From Kineosporia rhizophila (GTDB lineage Bacteria > Actinomycetota > Actinomycetes > Actinomycetales > Kineosporiaceae), in contig NZ_JAJSOH010000025.1 in assembly GCF_021277265.1 (NCBI RefSeq), positions 44,567 through 108,566 on the forward strand: a DNA stretch of 64,000 nucleotides. The letters are read 5' to 3'. Position numbers and translations under genes: made by a program. How positions within the stretch are numbered: position 1 is the first letter of the stretch; every line of letters begins with the position of its first letter. The notes beneath the pieces were generated by a model. That model did not search any database, was not told the origin of the DNA, and saw only the letters and a list, made by a program, of their open reading frames with translations. Shown here in pieces: positions 7,515 through 15,668 of the stretch.

Positions 7515-8650
7515 GGCCGGGAGTACTGCTCAGGCTGGGGCGCCGGCGGCTTCTTGCTCTTACGGCGCCCCGGATAGCTGAGGATCGCCACCGCCGAGGC
7601 GACCATCACGCTGCCGCCGATCAGCCAGGGCCAGATGCCGCCGGTGAGCGTTCCCCCGCCCGACGCGTCGTCTTCCGAGCCGCCGGCTGCCGCTGCGGCA
7701 GACCCGCTCGGCGTGGCCCCGGCCGACGCTCCCGGAGAAGCTGAGGCATCGGGAGCGGCGGAGGCACCGGGCGTGGCACCGGCGATCGTGTCGTCGGCCC
7801 CCACGCTCAGAGTCTGCCCCGGCTCGGGCTGGACCTTGGTGTACTCCCAGATCTTCATCGAGTCGATCTCGAAGGTCTTCGGCAGCTTGGAGCTCTTGTC
7901 CGGCTTCCCGGTGAGCGAGTCACCGGTGGTGGTGGCCATGCTGAGCCAGCGCGAGCCCTTGTAGGACTTGTCCGACCAGAAGATCTCCTCGCCGTCCAGC
8001 CGGACCAGGAGGTGCTTGGGCGCCCACTCGATCGTGTACGTGTGCATCTTCTTGGCCAGGTCCTGCTCCGAGTGGGCCTGCTCGGAACCCTTGCCGTAGC
8101 CGTTGCTGACGTAGGCCGTGGCAGTGTCCGGGGCCAGCAGCTCGAGGCTGGTGAACGCGTTGGCGCTGTTGTCCTTGGCCGGTGACAGCGAGATGTAGCT
8201 GTTGATCCCCTTGCCCACCGGAACCTTGGCCTTGACCTCGAACTTGCCGTAGGTCTGCGGCCAGTTCCAGCAGCCCATGCCGCCGGTGGTGTACGCCTGC
8301 CCGTCGGTCCTCTTCTTCTCGACCTTCAGCGACAGCACCCCCTTCTTCAGGGAGGCGTTGTCCTCGGACCAGGCGCTGTTGCCGGCCGCGTACTCGCCGG
8401 AGTACTCCACACAGCCCTCGGGCAGGCTGGAGCCGTTGAAGTTGACCTCGCTGCGCAGCTTCCAGCTCGGCTTCTTCTTGGCCGGCTTCTTGGTCGCCTC
8501 CGCACTCGGCGCGGCGCTCGGAGTGGCGCTCGACTCGGTACCGGGGGTCTGGGTGGCGGGAGCAGCCGCGGCAGTGTGTGCCCCGGCCGTCAGGGTGACG
8601 GCGGACAGCCCTGCCGCAGCGAGGTAGCGCCGGTAGCGGCTCGCCCTCAT
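7508..8650 (-). CDS. Secreted, membrane-anchored GH16-like protein lacking catalytic residues
   Basis: A 380-residue protein: signal peptide (ending about HTAAAAP), a Pro/Ala/Thr linker, a GH16-like jelly-roll domain at about 60-280, a Ser/Ala/Gly-rich linker and a C-terminal membrane helix (WPWLIGGSVMVASAVAIL) followed by a basic tail. The fold is indicated by CWNWPQTYGKFEVKAKVP and HTYTIEWAPKHLLVRLDGEEIFW. The GH16 catalytic motif ExDxxE should lie where the sequence reads SLELLA, so nucleophile, assisting acid and acid/base are all replaced. I infer a carbohydrate-binding or structural role at the cell surface. The ATG has a GAGAGG site; a 7-bp convergent overlap with ureD is present. Confidence 0.8.
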   Translation of the reverse strand: MRASRYRRYLAAAGLSAVTLTAGAHTAAAAPATQTPGTESSATPSAAPSAEATKKPAKKKPSWKLRSEVNFNGSSLPEGCVEYSGEYAAGNSAWSEDNASLKKGVLSLKVEKKRTDGQAYTTGGMGCWNWPQTYGKFEVKAKVPVGKGINSYISLSPAKDNSANAFTSLELLAPDTATAYVSNGYGKGSEQAHSEQDLAKKMHTYTIEWAPKHLLVRLDGEEIFWSDKSYKGSRWLSMATTTGDSLTGKPDKSSKLPKTFEIDSMKIWEYTKVQPEPGQTLSVGADDTIAGATPGASAAPDASASPGASAGATPSGSAAAAAGGSEDDASGGGTLTGGIWPWLIGGSVMVASAVAILSYPGRRKSKKPPAPQPEQYSRPY

Positions 8651-8840
8651 GCCTGCCTCTCGTACGGATCCAGCGGTTCGTGCGTCGCTGTACCTTACGC
8701 GTCATTCCTGAGACGACGAGAACCGCCGGTCGGGTGACGTCCGCCTGGGTGACAGTTCCGCCGACCCCGCCCAGATGCCCGCGGCGCCTGCCGATGCACC
8801 CCCGGCAAGGGTGACGCGACTGGTCGAGGAGGGTGTTCGG

Positions 8841-9677
8841 GTGGCACGGGCGAAGAACAATGGACGGCCGGTGCGCCCGAGCGGGCCCCTCACCTCCCAG
8901 CCCACAAAGGTAAGCCGAACAACCCCGTCGCCCCCATCGTCCACTGTTCGTAGCAAGAAGGACCGCACGACGCTCCTGGCCGCCTCGCTGGGACTCACCG
9001 CGATCGCCGGGGGCCTGTTCGCCACCGGGGCGCTCGATCCCGTCGTGCACGACGCCGTCGCGCTGGTCAAGGCCAAGGCTGCGGCGGACAAGGACGAGTC
9101 GGCCGAGCGCCTGAACGCGGGCAAGGTCGTGGACTGGATGTACTTCGAGGACGTACCGGAGTGGTCGCAGATCCGTAAGGTGCCCCAGGCGCCACGGGTC
9201 ACCGAGCGACCGGAGGAACCGGCGCGCCCGGCCATCGCCCCGCCCGAGCACCCCCACCGCGTGCTGTTCTCCGGACCGCCGCCGATGCCGACGGTCAGCC
9301 TCCAGCCGCCCGACGCCTGCATGCAGCCGCACAACCCGGTGTCGATCGTGCGCAACTACGTGGTGACGGCAACCGGTGGCGGGGCGGTGTCGGTGCGCTG
9401 GTACGACATGGGCGACCCGGACACCCAGTGGTACGAGGTGGTGGCGGTGCCGGAGAACGTGATCCAGTTCGACTACAGCCGACCGGTGCCGCAGCCGCCC
9501 AAGAAGTTCACGAAGGTCGCCGCCGCGGACGGGTGCCAGCAGATGAACGCCCAGGTGACCGGCCTGCAACGCGGGGCGAAGTACACCTTCACGCTGATGG
9601 GGATCAACAAGTCGCCGCTGAACGGCCGGGTCTACTCGATCACCCGGCAGCGCAGTCAGGTCATCACCATCCGCTGA
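8841..9677 (+). CDS. Membrane-anchored protein with a fibronectin-III-like domain
   Basis: About 278 residues from a GTG at 8841 that has GGAGG 8 bp upstream; an ATG at 8775 is in frame but lacks a ribosome site. A basic, Pro/Ser-rich cytoplasmic stretch is followed by one membrane segment (LLAASLGLTAIAGGLFATGAL) and a Pro-rich external region. The last 100 residues resemble an FN3-type beta-sandwich (VSVRWYDMGDPDTQWYEVVAVP ... GLQRGAKYTFTLMGINKSP). Two cysteines (DACMQP, DGCQQM) may pair. It is divergent from the GH16-like gene. No enzymatic motif is seen; a cell-surface binding function is an inference. Confidence 0.75.
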   Translation: MARAKNNGRPVRPSGPLTSQPTKVSRTTPSPPSSTVRSKKDRTTLLAASLGLTAIAGGLFATGALDPVVHDAVALVKAKAAADKDESAERLNAGKVVDWMYFEDVPEWSQIRKVPQAPRVTERPEEPARPAIAPPEHPHRVLFSGPPPMPTVSLQPPDACMQPHNPVSIVRNYVVTATGGGAVSVRWYDMGDPDTQWYEVVAVPENVIQFDYSRPVPQPPKKFTKVAAADGCQQMNAQVTGLQRGAKYTFTLMGINKSPLNGRVYSITRQRSQVITIR

Positions 9678-9793
9678 GGCCCGGTCTCCCCCATTCGTAT
9701 GACACTGGCTGATGTCGGGAAAGCTGGGCGACAGGTGTCCCTAATCTGGGCGGCACCTTATGTCCCACATAGCCCGAAGGAAGCATCCGACCC

Positions 9794-10258
9794 ATGCTCA
9801 CCCTTTTCCGCCGCACCGGCATCGCCGCCGCCGTGGCCGCCTCCGCCCTCGCCCTCACCGTCGTCTCCCCGGCCTCTCCGGCCCAGGCGGCGAGCAAGGG
9901 GGTACGGATCATCACGGTGCAGTACGACAGCCCGGGGGCCGACCGGCGCTCGAACGAGAGCCTCAACGCCGAGTGGGTCCTGATCAAGAACACCGGCAAG
10001 AAGGCCCGCAAGATCGGCGGTTTCACGCTCTCCGACGAGACCGGCTACACCTACACGTTCAAGAAGCGCACGCTCAAGCCGGGCCAGACGATCCGGGTGC
10101 GCACCGGCAAGGGTGAGGACGCGAAGGCCAACAAGTACTGGGGCCGGGGCTGGTACGTCTGGAACAACGACGGGGACACGGCCTACCTGCTGAACGCCAA
10201 GGGCGGCACGGTGGACACGTGTGAGTGGGACGGCGGGGACACGCAGCAGAGCTGCTGA
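9794..10258 (+). CDS. Secreted lamin-tail-domain-like protein
   Basis: A 154-residue exported protein with a signal peptide cleaved near SPAQA-AS. The mature part is a single small all-beta domain with the lamin-tail pattern: SLNAEWVLIKNTGKKARKIGGFTLSDE, then YTFKKRTLKPGQTIRVRTGKG and WNNDGDTAYLLNAKGGTVDTC. In bacteria this domain is found in secreted proteins and nucleases; here it is alone. Two late cysteines may form a disulfide. An AAGGAA sequence lies about 12 bp upstream of the ATG. A hairpin terminator follows. Confidence 0.85.
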   Translation: MLTLFRRTGIAAAVAASALALTVVSPASPAQAASKGVRIITVQYDSPGADRRSNESLNAEWVLIKNTGKKARKIGGFTLSDETGYTYTFKKRTLKPGQTIRVRTGKGEDAKANKYWGRGWYVWNNDGDTAYLLNAKGGTVDTCEWDGGDTQQSC

Positions 10259-10267
10259 GGTCACTGT

Positions 10268-10305
10268 GGGCGGGATCGGCGTCATAGCCGGCGGCGGTCC
10301 CGCCC
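10268..10305 (+). terminator. Probable transcription terminator between convergent genes
   Basis: An inverted repeat with outer arms GGGCGGGA (10268-10275) and TCCCGCCC (10298-10305) encloses an inner CGGC/GCCG pair. It lies just after the lamin-tail gene and overlaps the last codons of the convergent 527-residue ORF. There is no T-run, as is usual for actinobacterial hairpin terminators. Confidence 0.6.
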
Positions 10306-11865
10306 AGTCGCGCGACCTAGTTTTCGGCCTTCTTCAGTCGGTGTAACGGCGCGACCCCGAAGCCGCTGCCGCCAGTTCACCACCAGTAACGCCCCCGGCC
10401 CGACGGTCGAGCGAAGCACGACTGCGGCGCCCTCAGAAACGCCTTCCAAGTCAGCGTCTTTCCGAAGCAGGCTTCGGAGCCTGTTGTCGCCAAGCCGCAC
10501 CAGTTCCTGCAGCTCAGACTTGACAGGCCCACCCACCCAGAGCGGCAGGTCGGGATCCGCAGACTGTTCCCGGCCGAGGCACAGCGCGGAGACGATGCCG
10601 TTGAGCCGTTCGGTCAGGGAAAACCTGGTCGGCTGAATCAGGGTGTCGGCGACCAGTTTTCGCCATGACCCGAGAAAGAAGACCGCCTTACGCACCCGCC
10701 GCAGAGCCTCACGGTCGTTGCCACTACCGGGTGGGGCACCGGCAGCTTCGTCGTAGACCTCCACCCGCACCGCATCGAGTGGCGACCCCATCAGAGGCAG
10801 TTCGCCGGTGAAGGCGCTGGCGCCATCTGCCTCGAACCTTTGTAATGCGGGCCTGTGCAGGACGCCGCACGACACTTCCCGACCATCATGGTCGACCAGA
10901 CGCATACTCAGCAGCTCGTCGTCGAAGGATCGTTCTCCGGCCGGCCGGAAGGCTTGTACTCGAACGTGCACATGTCCATCACCAGCCGGAACAATCTGAA
11001 TCTCCGGCGCATCCGGATCGCATCCGAGAGACAGGAGCCGAGCCGGGAACAACCGAGGGTCGAGCAGGTCACGGCCCGCGCCGGCCACCGGATTCATGTC
11101 AGCACAGGCGCCCGGCTCGGCGCGACCTTCGCTCCAGGGCCACTCGGAGAACTCGTGCCAGGTCTTCTGCACAGCGGTGAGGGCCGAGTCGAGCTCGCTC
11201 AGACCGGTTCGCGGGTCACGCACCTCTTTCGCAAGAGCTCCGTAACCGACGATCAGCGGTCGGATTGCATTTTCCAGAACAGCCGGCGGTCTGGCTCCCC
11301 CCGACATAAGACGCTGCAAGTACCGGGTCACCCCCGGAGACGCCAGCCGGGCACGGCCAAGGGCCTGTTCGATCAGGCTCTTTCGATTGACGCTGTCGAG
11401 TGGCAGCGTCTCGGCAACAGCCATCTGGACAGTGGCTCGTTCCGCCTCGACCAGCATCTGGTCCAATGAGAGCTGAAGCCAGCGATCGAACGACTCAACC
11501 GCTGCATAGCGCAGCCAGGCTTCGCGATCCCCGGTGGGATGCTCAGCGAACGGCGCGGTCAGATGGGTTGTTTCGTCATCATCTTCGGTCAGCCTGTCCA
11601 TCACCCGGGGCAGTCCTCGGGCCACACCGTCACCAGCCAGTCCCCGTAAGACCGGCGCCGCCTCACTCACCGACGGCCTCTCGAACTGAAGGCTCTGCCA
11701 CCGGTCCGGCGTCCAGGGCGTCCAGCTCAACTGAACGCTGGCCCCGATCATTACTCGATGAGCAAGATCAGGTACCTCTGCCTCCTGCTCCTGCGGTCTG
11801 ATCACGAAGGTGGGCCGATCTGTCTCGCGCCCGCCGTCCGGCGACGTATTCACGGTGAAAGTCAT
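10282..11865 (-). CDS. Hypothetical protein, 527 residues
   Basis: I do not recognise this protein. It is soluble, has no signal peptide or membrane helix, and opens with a Pro/Glu-rich segment followed by LAHRVMIGASVQLSWTPW. Around residues 110-230 it is mainly helical; 270-360 has a beta-rich stretch (APEIQIVPAGDGHVHVRVQAF, FTGELPLMGSPLDAVRVEVYDE); the C terminus is very basic (QRLRGRAVTPTEEGRKLGR). The ATG at 11865 has a GAGG site. It is followed upstream by the frameshifted ORF at 11980-12739 in the same orientation, so the two were probably one operon. Codon use is slightly less GC3-biased than in the urease region, which suggests an accessory gene. Confidence 0.6.
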   Translation of the reverse strand: MTFTVNTSPDGGRETDRPTFVIRPQEQEAEVPDLAHRVMIGASVQLSWTPWTPDRWQSLQFERPSVSEAAPVLRGLAGDGVARGLPRVMDRLTEDDDETTHLTAPFAEHPTGDREAWLRYAAVESFDRWLQLSLDQMLVEAERATVQMAVAETLPLDSVNRKSLIEQALGRARLASPGVTRYLQRLMSGGARPPAVLENAIRPLIVGYGALAKEVRDPRTGLSELDSALTAVQKTWHEFSEWPWSEGRAEPGACADMNPVAGAGRDLLDPRLFPARLLSLGCDPDAPEIQIVPAGDGHVHVRVQAFRPAGERSFDDELLSMRLVDHDGREVSCGVLHRPALQRFEADGASAFTGELPLMGSPLDAVRVEVYDEAAGAPPGSGNDREALRRVRKAVFFLGSWRKLVADTLIQPTRFSLTERLNGIVSALCLGREQSADPDLPLWVGGPVKSELQELVRLGDNRLRSLLRKDADLEGVSEGAAVVLRSTVGPGALLVVNWRQRLRGRAVTPTEEGRKLGRATGRDRRRL

Positions 11866-11979
11866 CGCGGGCTCGCCTCCAGCACGTGGGCCGACGCTTC
11901 GAACTGCCGTCTCCGCGAGTTCAACTGAACTTAATCAATCCTCGTCGGAACAGACGATCGCACTTCCGAATGCTGCTGG

Positions 11980-12739
11980 CTAGGTTGTGTCTGTCGTCAA
12001 GACATCCGCTTGCACCTGCTGCGCGTACTGGTACGCGCAGAGCCGTCCCAGCCGCACCGGCGGCCGTCCGTCTTTCGGCAGGGACCGGGCCAAAGACTCC
12101 CCGGCCAGCTTCCTCAATGCCCGGGCTCGTACGCTCCATTCACCTCCCATACGATCCCATGTCTTCGATGCCACGTCGCCTCGTCGTGACTGTCCGAACT
12201 GGCGCAGCATTGTTGCCCGGTCGCAGAGGTCGTGCTTGTTCATCAAAGCCGGACGGTTGAAGTGCTGCGTCTGCTCGGGACCGTGCTTGCCGAGAAGGAA
12301 CGGATCGAACTCGACCCAGGTATAGAACTCGATGCAGGCCAGGACAATCTCGCCGCGTCCTTTCTCGGCATCGACCACCAGTCTCCGCAAGAACTCCAAA
12401 TCCTTCTGCTCGCGCTCCAGCAACCACCAGACGTTGCGGCCCAGCGCCACCGCCTTGGGCGGGCCGGGCAATTTGAGCAGGTGCAGGCGCCCAGGGCCGC
12501 CCACTGCCAGATCGTGCGCCTTGCCGAGCGCCCGGTCCGCCTCAATCAGGCGCCCCTGCGTCTGCAGGCACATGCTCTGAGCCACGAGGTGCGCGATCCG
12601 GAGGTTGAGCACGCCCAGGGCGGAAGCACCGGTCGCGGGAACACCTCCGGGCAGGAAGGCCAGCTCGAAACCAGTCCCCCCGGGCCAGCCTTCGCACAGC
12701 TCTGATCAGGTCATCGATGCTCTGGTCCGATGCGGTCAT
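11980..12739 (-). pseudogene. Hypothetical protein gene broken (or slipping) at a G6 run
   Basis: Translation from ATG 12739, which has an AGGAG site about 9 bp upstream, gives MTASDQSIDDLIRAVRRLAR and then meets a run of six G (12676-12681 on the plus strand as C6). Staying in frame yields an Arg/Pro-rich shadow that ends at 12542. Moving one base forward gives FELAFLPGGVPATGASALG and continues without interruption into the open frame that ends at 11980 (LNLRIAHLVAQSMCLQTQGRL ...). One G fewer would restore a protein of about 250 residues. The product is helical with a possible TPR-like segment; I cannot name it. It is either a pseudogene, a sequencing error or a phase-variable gene. Confidence 0.7.
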
Positions 12740-12847
12740 GAGTGCTTCTCCTGACGCCCGCTCACCGAGGACACTGCGCTTCATCCGGGTCTCGGTGAGG
12801 CATCTATAGTGCTTCACGACCCGGCCCGCATTCCAGTCCCCGGCGGA

Positions 12848-13228
12848 TCAGCGGCTTAGCTTGATCAGCAGTCCGACGAAGCTTCCGCCGAGAACGACGA
12901 GCAGGACCACGCAGGCCAGACCCGCCGTGGCGATCACGGTCGCAACGGCGGCGACGGCGAACAGGAGCCGGGCCGGCGCGGAGACACGACCGATGTCTTC
13001 GACGGTGGCGGCCAGCGCGGCCAGGATCACGAAGCTCGCAGTGGCCAGCACCGTGACCAGGTCGGGGTGGCCGCCGAGGGTGAACACGGCGAGCAGGCCG
13101 TGTTCACCGAGCCGGTCTCCGACCGCCGTCATCCAGGCCACGGTCACCACGTTCAGGAGCAGTAGCGCCGGCAGCGACCGGCCGATCAGTCCGTCCGTTC
13201 GCGCTCGGGATCCTAAGGTCCGGCCCAT
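12848..13228 (-). CDS. Small integral membrane protein
   Basis: A 126-residue protein with four predicted membrane segments (LPALLLLNVVTVAWMTAV, LVTVLATASFVILAALAA, LLFAVAAVATVIATAGLACVV continuing into LLVVLGGSFVGLL). I prefer ATG 13228 over an upstream GTG at 13234, because the GAGGAGG site at 13237-13243 is 8 bp from the ATG and only 2 bp from the GTG. No family is recognised. It sits 35 bp downstream of a second unknown membrane protein in the same direction and the two probably form an operon. Confidence 0.6.
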   Translation of the reverse strand: MGRTLGSRARTDGLIGRSLPALLLLNVVTVAWMTAVGDRLGEHGLLAVFTLGGHPDLVTVLATASFVILAALAATVEDIGRVSAPARLLFAVAAVATVIATAGLACVVLLVVLGGSFVGLLIKLSR

Positions 13229-13263
13229 CGTCACGACCTCCTCTGGTCAACGGTCTTTCGGGA

Positions 13264-13827
13264 TCAGCGGGTCAGGTCCCCGTGGGTCGCACCCGCCATG
13301 ACGCTGACAATCGCGATCCCAGCGACAACGACCAGGGAAAGCACAAGAGCCGACATCAGCAGCACACCGACGGCGGCGACCAGCCCGACGACCGTCAGAA
13401 CGGCCAGGAGCACCGCGGTCAGCGCGCCGACCCGGGTCAGCCCCCCGGTGAACGGAGCAATACCGACCAGCACCGCGGCAACGATCAGGGAGATCACCCC
13501 GGCGGCCTGCGCATGCCCGTTCAAAGTGGTTACCTCGCAAAGTCGCCCGGCACAAGGCATCTTCTGCGCCTCGATGAGCAACAGAGTGGCCCCGGAGAGC
13601 AGGTCGATCCCGGCCACACCCCAGAGGAGCCGGGTCAGTCGGCGAGGCAACCCCACCGCGTCGAACGACCGGGAACTCGGGAGCAACGCCGGCTCGGCGG
13701 TCTCCGGCTCTGACGAGCCTTCCGATTCGACCGGGGGCCGCGTGGGCAGAGCCTCTTGTGCGGGTACGGAACGGGTCTTGCGGTGCTGGAGTGGGATCTT
13801 GACGGAAGTTCTTCTGAGCGTGTCCAT
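13264..13827 (-). CDS. Integral membrane protein with a Pro/Glu-rich N-terminal tail
   Basis: About 187 residues if translation starts at ATG 13827 (MDTLRRTSVKIPLQ); an upstream TTG at 13860 is also in frame and I see no strong ribosome site for either. A 60-residue cytoplasmic tail rich in Pro, Glu and Ser precedes four membrane segments (RLLWGVAGIDLLSGATLLLI, AAGVISLIVAAVLVGIAPF, LTAVLLAVLTVVGLVAAVGVLL, LVLSLVVVAGIAIVSVMAG). Two cysteines (MPCAGRLCEV) lie in the first external loop and could pair. No known domain is recognised; partner of the smaller membrane protein downstream. Confidence 0.55.
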   Translation of the reverse strand: MDTLRRTSVKIPLQHRKTRSVPAQEALPTRPPVESEGSSEPETAEPALLPSSRSFDAVGLPRRLTRLLWGVAGIDLLSGATLLLIEAQKMPCAGRLCEVTTLNGHAQAAGVISLIVAAVLVGIAPFTGGLTRVGALTAVLLAVLTVVGLVAAVGVLLMSALVLSLVVVAGIAIVSVMAGATHGDLTR

Positions 13828-13860
13828 GGCTTGAGCGTGCGGCGACGGGACAACGCGCAA

Positions 13861-14591
13861 ACGCTCGAAGCGGGTTTACAAGGACGACTTGTCCTCTAGG
13901 TAAGTTGGCAGAGTCGGCGACTCGTCACCAGCACAGCAACACGGCCGGCGGACGCCGCCCGATGTAGACCTTGTCATCCCCGCCGGGGGCGACTTTGGCC
14001 AGTTCGAGAAGGACTCTTCGTCAAGCCCTCCCAGGCTCGAAAAATATTTCTGGGCAACAGACCTCATATCCGCAGTTAAACATTGCGGATTATCTTTGCT
14101 CGTGTGGGCGCTATCTCGGATCAACACTCGGCGAAGAGAAACCGCTGCCTCGGCGTTGCACTCTCCCAATCTCATCCTCGGGAAGACTTGACCCAAGCTT
14201 CTGTTGAAGGATCCGCGCGATGAGCGGATGCAGGGATTGTCCTCCTTTCCACTCCGAGGCCCCCCCTTTCTTCTGACGGCGGCCGGAGCCCATCGCCGGG
14301 TCTCTCCCTCGCCCTACCGAAGATGCCTGCCGAGCAGGGCAAAGCCCTACCGAACTTGACCGGCCCGGACCGCGGTCGGCGCGAGCCACGCCTCCGGTTG
14401 CGCAGGTCGGCCGGAAAGTTCGGCAACACCTCCCGATGCCGACTTCCGCCTAACCGACAGAAAAGTTGCCCTACCCATACCCAACCCCGGGTTAACCTCG
14501 CCAAGGGCGTAGGTAAGACCTTAAACTCCGGTTGGCGAGCAAAGCACCATTCGGCCCGCTTTCGGCGCTGCTGACCTGGAGGGGGTTGGGC
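13861..14591. other. Gene-poor 730-bp interval before the XRE module
   Basis: This interval is visibly more AT-rich than its neighbours, with stretches such as AAAAATATTT near 14040. The longest reading frame, 13876-14196 on the minus strand (106 codons), lacks a ribosome site and has no recognisable composition, so I do not call it. A 7-bp perfect inverted repeat, ATCCGCA (14068-14074) and TGCGGAT (14084-14090) around GTTAAACAT, has the form of an operator. The last 130 bp presumably hold the promoter of the XRE gene starting at 14592. Confidence 0.5.
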
Positions 14592-15668
14592 ATGCCCGCA
14601 GCATCCGGCAACGCACGGCGTCTGGCGCACCGGCTGAAGGAGCTTCGGGAGAACCGCCCCGGACTCACCCAGACTTTGCTGGCTTCCGCCCTGGGCACCG
14701 ACAAGCCGGTCGCATCCGCCACCCTGAGTTCCTGGGAGTCGGTCAACAATCCGAAGGCCCCGACCGCTGCCCGCCTCGAGGCCTACGCGCGCTTCTTCGC
14801 CACTACGGCTTCCTTCGACGGCCGCAAGGCACGCCTTCCCTCGGCCTCCGAGCTGAGGGCCGTCCCGGACGTCTGGACCGAGTACGAGCGCCTGCACGCA
14901 GAACTGGTCGAACTGCTGCAGGCCGACGAGCCGGAACCGGAAGAAGAGGGCCCCCGTCAGCGGATTCTGCTCGACTACGACGACGGTGACATTGTCATTG
15001 TCTGCCCCGACGCCCCCGCGGACGCCCGTGGCCCCCTGGCCGCCGACGACTCGCCGAACTACACCCTTCTCCATCAGTTCGCCGATACCGACGCTCTGAT
15101 CGAGGTGTTCGGCCACATCCGGGCCCTGAACCCGAGCCGGAAGGTCTTCTACCGTACGTCCGACAGCGTCAGCCGCAGCGAGATCCAGAACCATCTGGTC
15201 CTGCTCGGGGGCATCGGCTGGAGCCGCACGACCCGGCGACTGCTGTCGATGCTCGATCTCCCGGTCGAGCAAATCGAGCATCCCGACCTCACCACCGGTG
15301 AGGTGTTCCGGCTGGCCAAGTCGGTCACGTCCGACGAGAAGGTGTTCTTCCCGGTCGCCGACGAGCAGACGAACGAGCTGATCGAGGACGTCGCTCTGAT
15401 CGCCCGGGTCGCCAACCCGTTTAACAGCAACCGCACGCTGACCATCCTCAACGGCATACACAGCCGAGGCGTGCTGGGCGCCGCGCTGGCCGTCACCGAC
15501 GAGACCATCCGCGCCGGCAATCAGGAGTACCTTGCGGAGCGGTTCCCCGAAGGCAACTTCGCCCTTCTTATGCGGGTACCGGTGATTCAGGGAAAAGTCA
15601 TCGCGCCCGACTTCAAGAACGACCGGGCCAGGTTGTTCGCATGGTCCCAAGAAGAGAGTGAGCAGTGA
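14592..15668 (+). CDS. XRE-family HTH protein with a conserved unknown C-terminal domain (copy 1)
   Basis: About 358 residues from ATG 14592, which follows GGAGGGGG at 14578-14585. Residues 8-75 form a lambda-repressor-like helix-turn-helix (LAHRLKELRENRPGLTQTLLASAL ... ATLSSWESVNNPKAPTAARLEAYARFF). After a helical linker, residues 125-350 form a conserved domain shared with the gene at 17641: GDIVIVCPDAP, FGHIRALNPSRKVFYR, NHLVLLGGIGWSRTTR and NPFNSNRTLTILNGIHSRGVL. The GGIGW block could be a nucleotide or ligand loop of a Rossmann-like fold, but this is inference. The stop overlaps the start of the glycosyltransferase gene (GTGA), so the two are coupled. Confidence 0.8.
   Translation: MPAASGNARRLAHRLKELRENRPGLTQTLLASALGTDKPVASATLSSWESVNNPKAPTAARLEAYARFFATTASFDGRKARLPSASELRAVPDVWTEYERLHAELVELLQADEPEPEEEGPRQRILLDYDDGDIVIVCPDAPADARGPLAADDSPNYTLLHQFADTDALIEVFGHIRALNPSRKVFYRTSDSVSRSEIQNHLVLLGGIGWSRTTRRLLSMLDLPVEQIEHPDLTTGEVFRLAKSVTSDEKVFFPVADEQTNELIEDVALIARVANPFNSNRTLTILNGIHSRGVLGAALAVTDETIRAGNQEYLAERFPEGNFALLMRVPVIQGKVIAPDFKNDRARLFAWSQEESEQ

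Noticed and set aside
13264..13827. The two adjacent membrane proteins (12848 and 13264), considered as a toxin or holin pair.
   Set aside because: Nothing beyond membrane segments and adjacency supports this; kept as hypothetical.
13876..14196. A 106-codon minus-strand frame in the gap before the XRE gene.
   Set aside because: No ribosome site, no recognisable domain and codon use unlike neighbouring genes.
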